Assembly: GCA_015680685.1 (NCBI GenBank) | Contig: MNCI01002795.1 | Span: forward strand, 217,326-255,139 | DNA length: 37,814 nt | Source of the DNA: Gnetum montanum | Taxonomy: Eukaryota; Streptophyta; Gnetopsida; Gnetales; Gnetaceae | Reading direction: 5' to 3' | In this document: positions 20,802 through 30,853 of the stretch, piece after piece | Position numbering within the stretch: position 1 is the stretch's first letter | Layout of the letters: every line of letters begins with the position of its first letter | Made by a program: the position numbers and the translations under genes | Notes under the pieces: model-generated | Told to the model about the DNA's origin: nothing | The model's input: only the letters and a program-made list of their open reading frames with translations | Database searches by the model: none

Positions 20802-21662
20802 TGATGAGTGGCGAGGTACCCCTACACTCAACCATATGAATACGAGCGTTACACATGATTCGGTCAAACACTGTAGACTAAGTGCCTACATGCCTTATGG
20901 AACACTTAAGGTTAATCGTTCGTTGTCTTCACAGACTTACTTGTATTTGTCATGGTTGTATGGTTAAGTAAGTCTGAGGTATGTGATTTTTATCATTTTT
21001 ATGTTTTATCTCCTATGCTAATGAGGTAAATGATGAAGAGACTAATTAACTAACTTTAACTAACTAACTAAGTCTTAATTAACCTAGCATCAGTATCCAT
21101 TTACACTTATTGTTCACACCTTGAGTTAATGCAACGTTCTGGGATTACTAAACGCTAATTGTTACTGGGATTACCAAGTGTAACGCACATGCTCAAAGTG
21201 GTCGTATTGAATGCACTTAACTATAAGAGAAGGGTTGAGAGAGATTTAATTAACTGATAAAGCATTTAAATGATGAAAAATAAATAATAATAATTAAAGT
21301 CCTATTTAGCCTATTCCATGCACTGCAAGGTTTATCCAACAGTTCGTCTTTATTGCCATACACAAACTTGTGCTTAGGTACAATATTTGCTCGAATAAAG
21401 ATCTGTTCACTTTGGAGCTCCTACTGCAGGCACATGGAAATTATTCTATCTTTGGAGAGGTAAAACTGCCAAAGTTTTGATAAGGGTCTAGATCTAGATG
21501 GAGAACAAAGGGAGGGCCACCTCTTATTTATAGAAATGATTGTGGACTACGATATCGTGTACGCGATATCACAGGGAAGACGTGATATTGTGTACTATAC
21601 ATCACATACGCGATATCACAGGGGGACGAATATCGTAGCCCATGTGATATCGCATCCCATCA
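20802..21662 (-). repeat. 5' LTR of element A
   Basis: 861 bp, TGATGAGTGG to CCCATCA on the plus strand. It contains the paired CTGGGATTACy repeats (about 21137-21175), a minus-strand AATAAAG poly(A) signal near 21346, a minus-strand TATA box CTATAAATAAG (about 21522-21532) and a U3 tip of GATATC-type palindromes (21545-21655). The promoter faces left, into gag. Confidence 0.92.
21522..21532 (-). promoter_or_regulatory. TATA box in the 5' LTR of element A
   Basis: CTATAAATAAG on the minus strand, also present in the 3' LTR at 15500-15510. It lies between the palindrome array and the poly(A) signal, the normal U3 position for a promoter driving minus-strand transcription. Confidence 0.6.
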
Positions 21663-21667
21663 ACAGG
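21663..21667. repeat. Target-site duplication of element A, right copy (ACAGG)
   Basis: An exact match to 14775-14779; the interrupted B LTR resumes at 21668. Confidence 0.92.
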
Positions 21668-22508
21668 CGTTCACATGCAACTCGGTCGAATTTTGTAGAC
21701 TGTAAGCACTTAACATACACCAGACCCTAACTAGTGAAACCTTGGGTTAGAATAGTCATTGTCTTCCTAATCCCACTTGTGATGTTCTGTTTACAATGGT
21801 TAAGTGAGATTAAGGCTAATGATTTTTATAGCTTTTTACTTATCCTTTGGCATCTAATTATCTTGGAAAGTAAGGCTAGAGTATTAAGTAATCTAAGACT
21901 GTCTTAATCTAAATCTTAACTACTCCTAGCATAAGTATCTGATCCCATCTTTTGGATGTGTTCTGAGCATCCCCTAAACACTGCTGGGTTACCAGATGTT
22001 AAGCATCACTAGGTTACCAAGTGTTGGGTTTATGTTCGAGATGGTCATACTTATGGTCTTTACAAACTTGTAAGAGAGTGAAAGCAATTAAAATAACAAT
22101 AACAAAAAATTAAGTAACTATCAAAGTGTAAACATATTAAACTAATGAATGCAATAAATGACTAAGTCCAAATACTACAAGGAATGCTTGAAGAGTTCAT
22201 CTTTATTGTCGTTCATGCCAATAGGCTCAAATACATCAACGCTCGAATAAAGAGCCAATCACTTTTCTTACACCTGCTGTAGGCACTTGGAAAACATTCT
22301 ATGTCCTATGGGAACAAACTACAAGAGCTTCACTACAACGAATTGAAAGGTACCTAAATGAGGCAGAAGGCCCTCTTATTTCTAGGTCGAAATAGGCTCC
22401 ACGTAAACGGAGTCACGTCGACGCATTGAAGGTTGCGTCGACGGGGCCACATCAATGCGGCCGTGTATATGCGGCCTAGTTGATGCATCGACTAATGACA
22501 CTTCATCA
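21668..22508 (-). repeat. 3' LTR of element B, main part
   Basis: This continues the fragment at 14734-14779 and aligns with 30854-31699. In a stretch of about 160 bp I count about 13 differences, nearly all transitions. It keeps a segment (about 22378-22410) that the 5' LTR has lost. The distal tip carries CpG-rich palindromes (ACGTCGACGC, GCGTCGAC, TGCGGCCGTGTATATGCGGCC in parts, GATGCATCGA). Confidence 0.9.
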
Positions 22509-22522
22509 TACCCCCATAATTG
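22509..22522 (-). other. Polypurine tract of element B
   Basis: Minus-strand CAATTATGGGGGTA abuts the 3' LTR, homologous to the tract of A (CAGTCATGGGGGTA). Confidence 0.65.
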
Positions 22523-22761
22523 AGTAAAAAATTGTGCTCAAGTTAGTCAACAAGTTCGAAGGTATGGGCTTTTATTGAAAATGTACATGACTCGACATAG
22601 ACATGACACACACACATGACACAACATTAAATTGACCAAGTGCCTGAGTTATATAGAAGGACAAGTTACAAAAAATGGTGGTGTTCAGAGATAAAATTGA
22701 ACACCTTGCTTGTCCTAGAGTCTCTATCATGTAGGATGATGCACAAAATTGTTGGAAAAAA

Positions 22762-25617
22762 TCACACTGTCCCTGGGGGCGGTGGTTCCGGCGAACCTTC
22801 ACCTGCTTTTGGCCCATGTGATGGTGATGGCGCGAATGATGGTTGCCCTGCAGTAGCTGCAACCTCTAGAGGTAGCCGAAAAGCCTCCAAGAGAGCCCTC
22901 ATTATTTCTTCTTTGCTTCTGGGATCGTTCACTATCCAAGTGGCTTCACTAATGTGTGCTAGAACTAGAACCTCCCAAGGGCATGACAACGCCAGGAAGA
23001 GTTCTTTTAGGTTGACAAACCAGGCTACGAATTGCTTTTGTTCGATGTTGAACACTCGAATTGATCCCTGCAGCTACTAGTAGTCATTCATTCAATGGTC
23101 CAGGCTCTTTGTGGCTATACGTTGTCCTTCAAATCACGTGCATAGAACCTCAAGTTCCATGTTTGCTATTTTCAGTTTTTGCTTTGTTGCTTTATGCACC
23201 TAGAACTCACCCTCGTATAGAGAATACGAGGTGGCCTCTTGCTTTTCCAACTTTGACTACGGTCACTCGGCTATGAGCATAGCCAGGTCTGCATAGCGAA
23301 GGTTGGCAAGCTCCATATATTCCATCATCTCCTCAATCTATAGCTCCTTAAGGTAGATTTCAGCTTGATTGTAGGCATTCAACCCATCAAAGATAGGTTG
23401 CCATACGTCGCCTCCTTCTCCAAGCTGTTGGAGCGCTTGGTTCATTTTAGCCTTTGCAACCTAAATATGCTTTTCATTTACTTCCTTCTATAATCCCACT
23501 TGGTCCCTATAATTATTTTTGATGTTTTTAAATTTTAGGGCCTCATTCTTCCAAGCGGTAATTTCAATTGCAGATTTCTGTCGCAATGCTCGAACCTCCT
23601 CCATTGACAAATTTTGGTTCTCAGCAGCCAACCTTCTTACATCAGCATTCACCCTAGCTAGTTCTTCCTGCTGTTGGTGGATAAAATTTTTCATGAGTTC
23701 ATTTTTTCCACCAACATTGTGTAGGCGATGAACCTCTGCAGTTAATCGGATGTTGTCCTGGTGAACCTCCACCAAGTCCTTGTCTAAATGATATGCTCAA
23801 ACATCTGCCAAGGACTTATCAAAGATTGTTGACTCTCACACATCCTCAATGATTTGAAGTTTGAGTTGAAGCTGTTGAAAAGCTTCATCTCTGGTGATTT
23901 TGTGGTTGAGGATGGCTAGATCTGCAAGTTGGGCTCTTAATTGGGTTACTTCCGTTGCTAAGTGTTGACAAGTGACTTGAGTAGCCTGCCAGATTCCTTC
24001 CAAAATAAGGCTCTTACTCCTTGCCGAGAGCAGCTTCGACTAGGTTACAGTAATGTTGTCCAGAAGGTTGAAGACATCTAGAAGCAGTTTCCTGATTTCC
24101 ACCAGTCGGTCCAACAACTCCTCATGTTGGGCTACATCAATCTTGCTACGCGAAGTTCCAGTAGATGCTTGTACATCTTGTAGTCTATGAATGTCTGGTA
24201 CAGGTGTTGCTAGTGCATTAAGAGCCGTAGAAATTGTATTAGCAACCACTTTGGCCATAGTCTCTTGTCCTTGGTGTTGTATTACCAGGACTGTTGCTCC
24301 TTGATCATCTTCCAAGTGTACCGAAAAGGTAGTAGCATTCCTAGAAATTTCAGGGAATAACTGTTGTGTGGAAATTGTTACCTCTCGGACACTAGGATCT
24401 GTTCGTGTAGGCACTTGCATTCGAGCTGTGGAGAACATTGGCCCTTCTCTTTCAAGCAAGCTAACTAATCGATTTACTTACTCCAGGTGACTCATTGTAG
24501 GGTGATAGACTGAAGGGTCTTCTCCTCCACTAGTCCTGCCAGATTGCTCTTGTTAACTCAAGAGCGTTTGTCAGATTTCATGGATGTGTTCTGCAATGGT
24601 TTACGAACTCAACCTTGCTTTTTGTGCAAGTGGTGGAGGTGGTTGCTCATCCTCCTCTATCTATGTGGTGGCAGGAGTTTTATCCTTCATCATTTCCTGC
24701 CAAGAGGTAATCGAGGCATGCCGAATTATATCATTGGAGTACCGTGCTATCCCTGCCCATTTGCACAAATTTCGGATGAGGCAGGGAGAGGAGAGAGCTC
24801 ATCTTCCATGCTCGCTCTCAGCGAACCTCTTTTCAATCTCCAAGAACAATAGCTGTGGAAGACTCATTGGGAATTTTCCACTCAAGGTGGCACACGCACA
24901 AGCCGAGAAGGCTATGATTTTGCTAGGTCTTACCGTTGGGTTCAGGTGGTAAGACGCGATCTTTGAGTATACCCTCTCTGCCATGGTCAGAGTGCTGAAT
25001 TCTTTACACTCTACCCGATAGCACCGTTTGGTCCATTCTGCCTTTACCTCTGGGTCAGCTTGTTTTGGAATTTCCACCACATCTGCTCCGATCTTGGGCA
25101 ACCCCAAAGCCTGCGCTATCGCTTCTAAAGAGTAAGAGACATAAATGTCTTTGATTCTTACTTTGGACCCTAGTTGCTGATTCATCTAGAAGAGATAGGT
25201 CTCTCCTAAGTACCATTCACCACTGGTTGTGATGATTGACCACATTGGAGAGTTTTGCAGTTGAAGCCTCACATCTTTTGGAGAATTCTTGAGGAATGGT
25301 CCAAAGTTTAGCTCTTGGGGGACCATCTGTTACACTTTGCATGGCTTGATAGCATCAAGATAGGCCTAGGTTAGGGTGACCTCAAGCCTTGGTGCTATCG
25401 CCAGAGTTTCATGTCCCTACGATTGCTCGCTGGGTATCTCCTCTTTGGGAATATGATGGATACATTTCACATTAGGTCCTTCACAGAGGGGGTTTATTAC
25501 ATGAGAGCCCTCTGCGTGCTCTAGTTGTTGCACGCCTCATCCCCTTCCCATGCGTGGGCACTTGTCCCTCGGTTGTGATTGTCCTTCGCCCCTTGGGTGC
25601 CTTGGTTTGGGTGCCAT
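22762..25617 (-). pseudogene. Second ORF of element B: ~950-codon unknown protein, point stops only
   Basis: From the ATG at 25617 (MAPKPRHPRGEG) to a stop at 22762, one frame can be followed for about 950 codons. Roughly 20 in-frame stops occur but no frame change, so it decayed mainly by point mutation. Regions in order: a short basic start; an N-terminal domain (about residues 110-280; GEWYLGETYLF, VRIKDIYVSYSLEAIAQALG, WTKRCYRVECKEF, HLNPTVRPSKIIAF, FPMSLPQLLFLEIEKRF); a Pro-rich linker; a middle part (24459-24040); long heptad-like coiled coils (about 24000-23300; VHQDNIRLTAEVHRLHNV, ENQNLSMEEVRALRQKS); and a C-terminal block with WFVNLKELFLALSCPWEVLV and a Pro-rich tail. 'Ile-x-LGLP' after 'V-x-V-x-[YF]' recalls the plant transposon/retroelement N-terminal domains, but this is weak. 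Function unknown. Confidence 0.65.
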
Positions 25618-25809
25618 CTACAATTAAACATAACCACCCATTAGACTATGCATAAGTAGCTCAAGATGGTCCTTATACACCTCATTTTGACTAAGTTATG
25701 TTGTTGGCACATGCATTCCTTTAAGTTTCTCGAAGTGTTAATTCATGGGTTAGAATCGAAAAACAACAAGGGATAAGTTGGGATCTAAACCGTTGTTTTT
25801 GTTTTGTAC
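25618..25809 (-). other. Possible leader intron of the second ORF
   Basis: On the minus strand, CTCTAAG|GTACAAAAC (donor, 25809) and TTTAATTGTAG|ATGGCACCC (acceptor, 25618) bound 192 bp. The AG is directly followed by the ORF's ATG. A CTAAT branch-like sequence lies about 25 bp upstream of the acceptor. This is prediction from consensus only. Confidence 0.4.
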
Positions 25810-25873
25810 CTTAGAGGTGCGAAGTCTTAATTAACTAACCAAGTAATTAATTAATTAATTACACATAGGCTTC

Positions 25874-25897
25874 ACCCCCCTCCCCCCCCATGACTGA
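25874..25897 (-). other. Internal polypurine-tract-like motif before the second ORF
   Basis: Minus-strand CAGTCATGGGG followed by a G run, then AGGGGGGGTG. It is the same CAGTCATGGGGG core as the true polypurine tract of A, but here inside the leader of the second ORF. Confidence 0.5.
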
Positions 25898-25899
25898 GA

Positions 25900-26160
25900 G
25901 CATATTTCTAGTTGCTTAAAAGGATAAGGATCAGTGGATGTGGACGCGTGATGGAACGTAGGTGCGTAGGAAAGAGTTGAGCTGAAAAAATTAGCAAAAT
26001 CAACCCCCCAATTTATGCTTTAAATGGTGAAAAATGAAAGCACAATGATCGTATATATAGGGGTTTGACACTGCATCGACGGGGCTGCATATACGCGGCC
26101 GTGTATATGCAGGGGGTTGCGTATACGGGGCCCTGTATACGCAGGGGTGTGCACTCATTA
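25900..26160 (-). promoter_or_regulatory. LTR-U3-like promoter region upstream of the second ORF
   Basis: Reading on the minus strand from 26160: an LTR-start-like TAATGAGTGCACACC (B's LTR starts TGATGAAGTGTCATT), then CpG-rich palindromic repeats (GCGTATACAGGGCCC, GCATATACACGGCCGC, 26145-26070), then a TATA box CTATATATACG (26052-26060), then a leader with no ATG-rich clutter. The order palindromes, TATA, leader is that of the real LTRs here. It would drive transcription toward the second ORF. Confidence 0.5.
26052..26060 (-). promoter_or_regulatory. TATA box upstream of the second ORF
   Basis: CTATATATA on the minus strand, about 440 bp before the ATG at 25617, about 250 bp of which would be exonic leader if the predicted intron is real. 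Confidence 0.45.
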
Positions 26161-27580
26161 ACCAACCTGGAAAAAGCCTGAAATGATGAATTTGAAATGC
26201 AAAATTGGAACGATTGAAGTGCTGAGAGGCCCGGTCATGGCTGAAGATAGGAGGAAGGTAATCGGGGCTAGAAAAAGAGTCAAAAATAGTAGAATGTGAC
26301 TCAAAAGAACTCCGCTGGGAGGAAATCGAGTAATGGGACCCTGAAAATAATCAACCACGAAATCCAAAGTGTGGGTGACTTAACAAATGAGACCAAGAAT
26401 GTGTATGTGGGTCCTCCCCATAGCAGGAAATAGCCTTAGTAGCCCTTGCATATCCTCAACACCGGGGTCCATGGGCCCCAAGGTCAAGAAATGGTGTTCG
26501 CTAGTTAAGATGCCTACCCAAGAGATCCTGCCAAGGCATGAGAAGCCCATGGAAACTATGACAAACATTCGTAACATAAGACAGGTAATGAGGTAAGTTA
26601 CGAAGGGAACTGGGCGAAGAGAGAGAGACGAGAGAATGGAATTCCGATCATCGGTCACATGAAACCCCATGTGCAGTTGTGGTTAAGTGACTCGGTAGAA
26701 CCTTTCTTGAGTTCAAACCTAAACCAGCCACATACAGTGACATAGTAGTAACAAACGAAGCCCCAACCATCCCCCAAGGAAGCAGGAATGCACCATAGAG
26801 AACCACCACTCTAACAAGTATGAGAGGAAGGAAGTGAAATGGGACGAAGTTAGAGGGGACGAAGGAAGTCCCATAACTAATGCTTGTGGCCCATGAGAGG
26901 CAGTCTAAGGGGTGTGCTTTGAATTCCCACTNTTGAAATTTTTGATATTTTTTTGATGACGACCACACCATGCAAGGTCGAACTGCCTAGAAGCTTCCGT
27001 GGAGAGAAGAATGTGGAGTGGTAGGAAATCCATAAGGACACACCAGCAACCCAGGGGATAGGAGAGAGTGACGAATGTTACATTTCCCTTGAAGTCACAC
27101 CCGATTCAAATCATTGGGTCATCCCTGAGTCTGGGAATTACACAAGTCACACATTAATTACAATTTTTTTAAGTGAAGGGGTTGCATGTTCTCAACAGAG
27201 GGAAAACCATGGAGTGGGTGAATGGGTGGATGACGTGGACTCATTACCGATTTTATGAGCTGAAAATAGATGTAAAGTCCAAGGACAACCATGTGAGGGC
27301 GGGAGCCAGACAACTGGGTGAACTATTACATTACCCATCATAACAAAAACCATCTGCGCTAGACACCTGATGATAATAAGACGATGGATTAGCAATCACG
27401 TGAAAAATGAAAAACACATAAAGAAATGGAAAATAATTAAAGAAAGGAAAAACTTAATAAGAATTGGCAAATATATGAACGATGTTGAAAAAGAAAAAGT
27501 GTAAAACAAATACAATTACAAAATAGTGAGTGGTGTAGGGAAATGGATTAGCAGGGATGACAGTCTCCCCCACGACTAGG
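26161..27580 (-). other. Conserved 3' noncoding block of element B
   Basis: Counterpart of A 16260-17330 and C 10430-11560. It starts on the minus strand with TAGTCGTGGGGGAGACTG (27578 downward) and shares ACCACACCATGCAAG and GGTTAAGTGACTCGGTAGA with A (TGACTTGGTAGA). No open frame is shared by all three copies. One unknown base lies at 26932. Confidence 0.62.
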
Positions 27581-27933
27581 TGGAAAGGAGGAGATGTGAA
27601 AAATGGAGCAAGGCTATCCTGGTGATGATGAGGTAGTATCCCTGGTTAGGTGGAGCCCATGGAAAGGTCTGAGTTCTAGGGCCCTTGTTTGATGCTTTCA
27701 GGGATTTGCAACTTTCCCCAGTCACCATGGCTATCAACAATGGATACTTGTCGATGAGCCTCATCCAAATCATCCATGCTATCTACGTAGGCTCGTACAA
27801 GCCCCTCAGATGGTTCCATGCATAATGTGCTACTAGTAGGATTAACTATCAGCCACTAGGTGGCTTCTTGTGTTGTGGCGGCTATGTATAGGCATTGTTG
27901 AACCGGTGATTCTTTGGTACACCGACTGCATGC
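27581..27933 (-). other. Residual pre-RT linker of element B with pol deletion point
   Basis: About 350 bp between the protease stop and the noncoding block. The part near the protease (GCCACTAGGTGGC, TATGTATAGGCA) matches A, and a linker phrase 'KLQIPESIKQ' matches C's 'ELEIPEKFKQ' just before RT. RT, RNase H and integrase are missing, as in A. Confidence 0.6.
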
Positions 27934-28371
27934 TTAAATGGATGTCTGCTTGGCGGACCATAACTGCTGCACACAGTTACAGCCTGAGTCATTGTACGTG
28001 ATGCATGGAACACACTTCTTCTCGATCTTTCCAAAAATATTTTCCTTTGAAATTTTAAGGGAAAGATCTCGGAGTCCTAGTCTTGCATCCACCGTGCTCA
28101 ACCAGGCCCTTTCCAATATGATTGGGAAGTTTCCCTTGCAATTTTCAACACTGATGATAAGGAAATCAACAAGGTAGGACCACCCAAAAATGGTGGTCAT
28201 AATGTCCTCCACCACTCCCAAGGGAACAATGATGGACTGGTCTACCATTTTGAGCCTAATGTTGCTCTTCTTTAATGGGGGCAAGTTCCAGTTCTTGTAC
28301 CTGTCATGAGAGATCAAATTAACTCCTGACCCCAAGTCCAGAAGAGCTTTACAAGGCTCATTTCCTACCAC
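27934..28371 (-). pseudogene. Retropepsin-like protease of element B (out of frame with gag)
   Basis: A 145-residue open stretch. It starts MVGNEPCKALLDLGSGVNLI, so the catalytic Asp-Leu-Gly-Ser is intact, and contains FPIILERAWL where A has FPIIMGRAWL (the Gly is Glu here). It aligns with A along its full length. The N-terminal part (MLTH...DWI) lies upstream beyond an in-frame stop near 28372. Gag upstream is in another frame, so a frameshift lies in the linker (about 28400-28900). It could not be made as a Gag-PR fusion. Confidence 0.8.
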
Positions 28372-30755
28372 TTAAAGATGGATGAGGGGACTTCCTGGAT
28401 TAGTCAATTTTTAGGGAAGGTGACCTACCTTTATCTAGTCGGTTACAACATGTGTGAGCATGACCATTTGGATGTTAGAGTGTGGTTGGCTTGAAGTCTT
28501 CTCGGGTGATGGAATAGTATAGGTAGTTTGAGATTTAGAGGCACCAACCATAGGTGGGTGTGAGGGTGTGCATACATGATTGGGCTGGAAGAAGGGACAT
28601 TTCTGTGGTTTGGCTTTTGGTCCACTCAGCTGAGGGGCTAGTTGTATGTTGACAGCTCTTGTAGCGTTGCGTTGCTGTGGCTATGGCGGTATCTTCCCCT
28701 GCATAGGTGGATCAGGTGGTAGCTGAGTGGGATGTTGTGGGGAAGGAGTGGTAGGAGAAGGTGATGGAGGATAGTAGAGATGTGGGGTTTTCCCTTGGGT
28801 GATGGAGGTTGTGGTCGAAAATATTCTGGGGGTGGTAATAATTCTAAAATGTTGCATGACTAGAAGAGTCCCATGGAGAGATTGGTTGCTGAACGTAGTA
28901 CCCGTAAGGATCTGGTTGTCGGTAAGGGTACTGCTACCTTGGAAGTGGCATCCCCCATGCTTGTGGATGATGCCACTGCTAGAAGTATTCATACGGTTGT
29001 AGTGACGTTCCACTTGGATAATACCCTTGTTGCTATTGGTGGAATTGCCTGGGATTGCCTTGTGGGTAAGGCAACCTTTGGGGTGTTTGCTGCCATACCA
29101 AGCGAGGATTCAATGCGTACAACCTAGACTCTTGGAGATGTGACACCATCGGACAACACCCCTTAGGATGTTCGTATTGGCATATGCCACATTCATTGTC
29201 CTCCTTTGTGTCAGAGTCTACAACCTATTCTGCTATAGCCACTTTGCCCTTACCCTTATAGTGGACATGTTCAGCTTCCTTCTTCCTATGTCAATTGCGA
29301 TCATTACCTTGTTCTCTGGACTCTTTTGCAATTTTTAGCATACTCTGGAATTTTTCATCCAAAGAGTCCCACATCTTATCAACATTTTCCGAAATTTCAG
29401 ATGCAAGCTTTTGCAATGGTAAGGTTTTCCGGTTCACTGCTGCTTCTAGTGGTGATTCCTCCTCATCTTCGCAAAATCAAACTTCCCTTTTTCTAAGGGA
29501 AGGATCCCGGTTGAACTCTTCTACACTCTCCTTCTTTCTAAGTTCTTCTTCCTCCTTGGCCACCTATTCAATGAAGCACTGCAATTGATGGGCCCTTAGC
29601 TCTGATAGTCATCCCTGGGTGTACATGCCAAGGGTCTTTCACATTTCAAAACAGAGCCCATCAATGATGTGGCAAAGCTATCCCCGCTAAAAGTAGCCAT
29701 GACCAAGGCACCGATGTAGCAGTGAATAGTATATGTTCATGGCTACATCCAAGGATTCATGATTACCTTGTTTCCACCCTTGGATTTGACGTCTCAGGTT
29801 CACCACTTTGGAGTATGTTTGATACTTGTCATTGAAAATCTCAAGTATTGTACTCCATCTTTTAATTGATTCTAGCTCCAAGGACTGGTACTAGTGTTCT
29901 GCTTCCTTGATGAGTGTATGAGGGAACAACTTCAACTTCTGCCAATCATTATCAATGTTCTGCAGGGTGCAGGCATCATGGAATGCCTACAGTTGAGTTT
30001 GTGGATCAAAGTTGTATCCCCCTTCAAATCTGGGGATGTTTTTCATATCAATGCACTTGATCCAGCTATCCTTCACGTGCCTACTAGGGATCTGAACTGC
30101 CTCAGCAATCTGGAACATGCTTCGAGTAGCCAACAACGACTCATTCGAGTCATAGTCCTACTGAGGACCATGATGTCTGTGATGATTTTGGCTACCCCTC
30201 CTTTCATGCCAGCGAGCATCGCGTAATTGATCATGAATTTCCTCACATTGTCCCTTTCAAACCTTTTTACCACTGTCCTTTCAATCCTTTCTACCCCAGT
30301 TACGATTAGAGCCTAAGCTGGATGAAGGTATAGAAGAGTGAGAGGATGGAGAAGAAGGAGAGGACTCATCACTGCTCCAGTGTTGATCTCCCCCTCTACC
30401 CTAATGATGACCTTGATCATCCTATCCATCTTTGTTGTGTGACCCTCCATCCCCTTGAGGATCTCGATCACTTGGAGGCTTGCTTTGGATGATGGACTGA
30501 AGAATCTTCTACCCTAGGGGAAGTTCAATTGAATGGGTATCATGAAAGATGGGATCCCCATCATCCTACAGCCCTTGTGAGAATAAGGGGTTACTGAATT
30601 GTTTCCCCTTTAGGTGTTCATATCTTTCCACTTGTTGCTGGTCTCATGCTTGTTGAGCCTTAGTGGGATGATATTCTTGGTAGTCATGGTCCTCCATGAC
30701 ATACTTCACTCCATGGTCCTGGATGCCTAGTCTGCCAAGATTATGAAATAGCATN
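28372..30755 (-). pseudogene. Gag of element B (start deleted, stops, frameshift)
   Basis: The first recognisable residues (MLFHNLGRLGIQDHGV, near 30750) match A's MILHALAQIDMMHLYA, so about 75 N-terminal codons and the start are missing. After them come a Ser/Asp/His-rich tract (30560-30250), the NESLLATRSMF block (about 30140), the Gag core (RFEGGYNF, WSTILEIFNDKYQTYSKVVN, LRRQIQGWKQGNHESLD, LLHRCLGHGY; 30060-29690), a Glu-rich stretch and the C-terminal motif CGICQYEHPKGCCPMVSHLQ (about 29190-29130). Many TAG/TGA stops. At two sites where A and C share stops, B has sense codons (GNPRQFH and AMNIYY). Confidence 0.78.
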
Positions 30756-30834
30756 AATTTTTTTATCCTAGGTTTGTTCCAATGACTTGAATGATAATTT
30801 CACTAAGGTTAGATGACGCATGTAAGACTAACAG

Positions 30835-30852
30835 TCCCCGACAATGACTCCA
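30835..30852 (-). other. Primer-binding site of element B (tRNA-Asp type)
   Basis: Minus-strand TGGAGTCATTGTCGGGGA, one base after the 5' LTR, with about 14 of 18 bases matching the tRNA-Asp type site. Confidence 0.75.
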
Positions 30853-30853
30853 A

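Larger units (their letters stand above)
14780..21662 (-). mobile_element. Element A: non-autonomous gag-PR LTR retrotransposon nested in B
   Basis: A complete 6.9-kb insertion flanked by perfect ACAGG duplications (14775-14779, 21663-21667). LTRs lie at 20802-21662 (5') and 14780-15623 (3'), the primer site at 20783-20800, and gag-PR runs in essentially one frame from about 20150 to 17580. RT, RNase H and integrase are absent. After the protease the sequence passes through a residual pre-RT linker (matching C up to about 7545) straight to the noncoding block that in C begins at 10430. Its position inside the LTR of B makes it the youngest insertion of the nest. There is one 41-base gap (16156-16196). 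Confidence 0.92.

Noticed and set aside
22640-23080. 146-codon plus-strand open frame
   Set aside because: It is the antisense shadow of the second ORF of element B, whose minus-strand frame continues for 2.85 kb.
24544-24952. Overlapping plus-strand frames of 102 and 122 codons
   Set aside because: Antisense to the second ORF of B; they overlap each other in different frames and have no recognisable content.
22762-25617. Second ORF of B as an env-like gene
   Set aside because: The position fits, but I see no signal peptide, transmembrane segment or Cys pattern; coiled coils alone do not support it.
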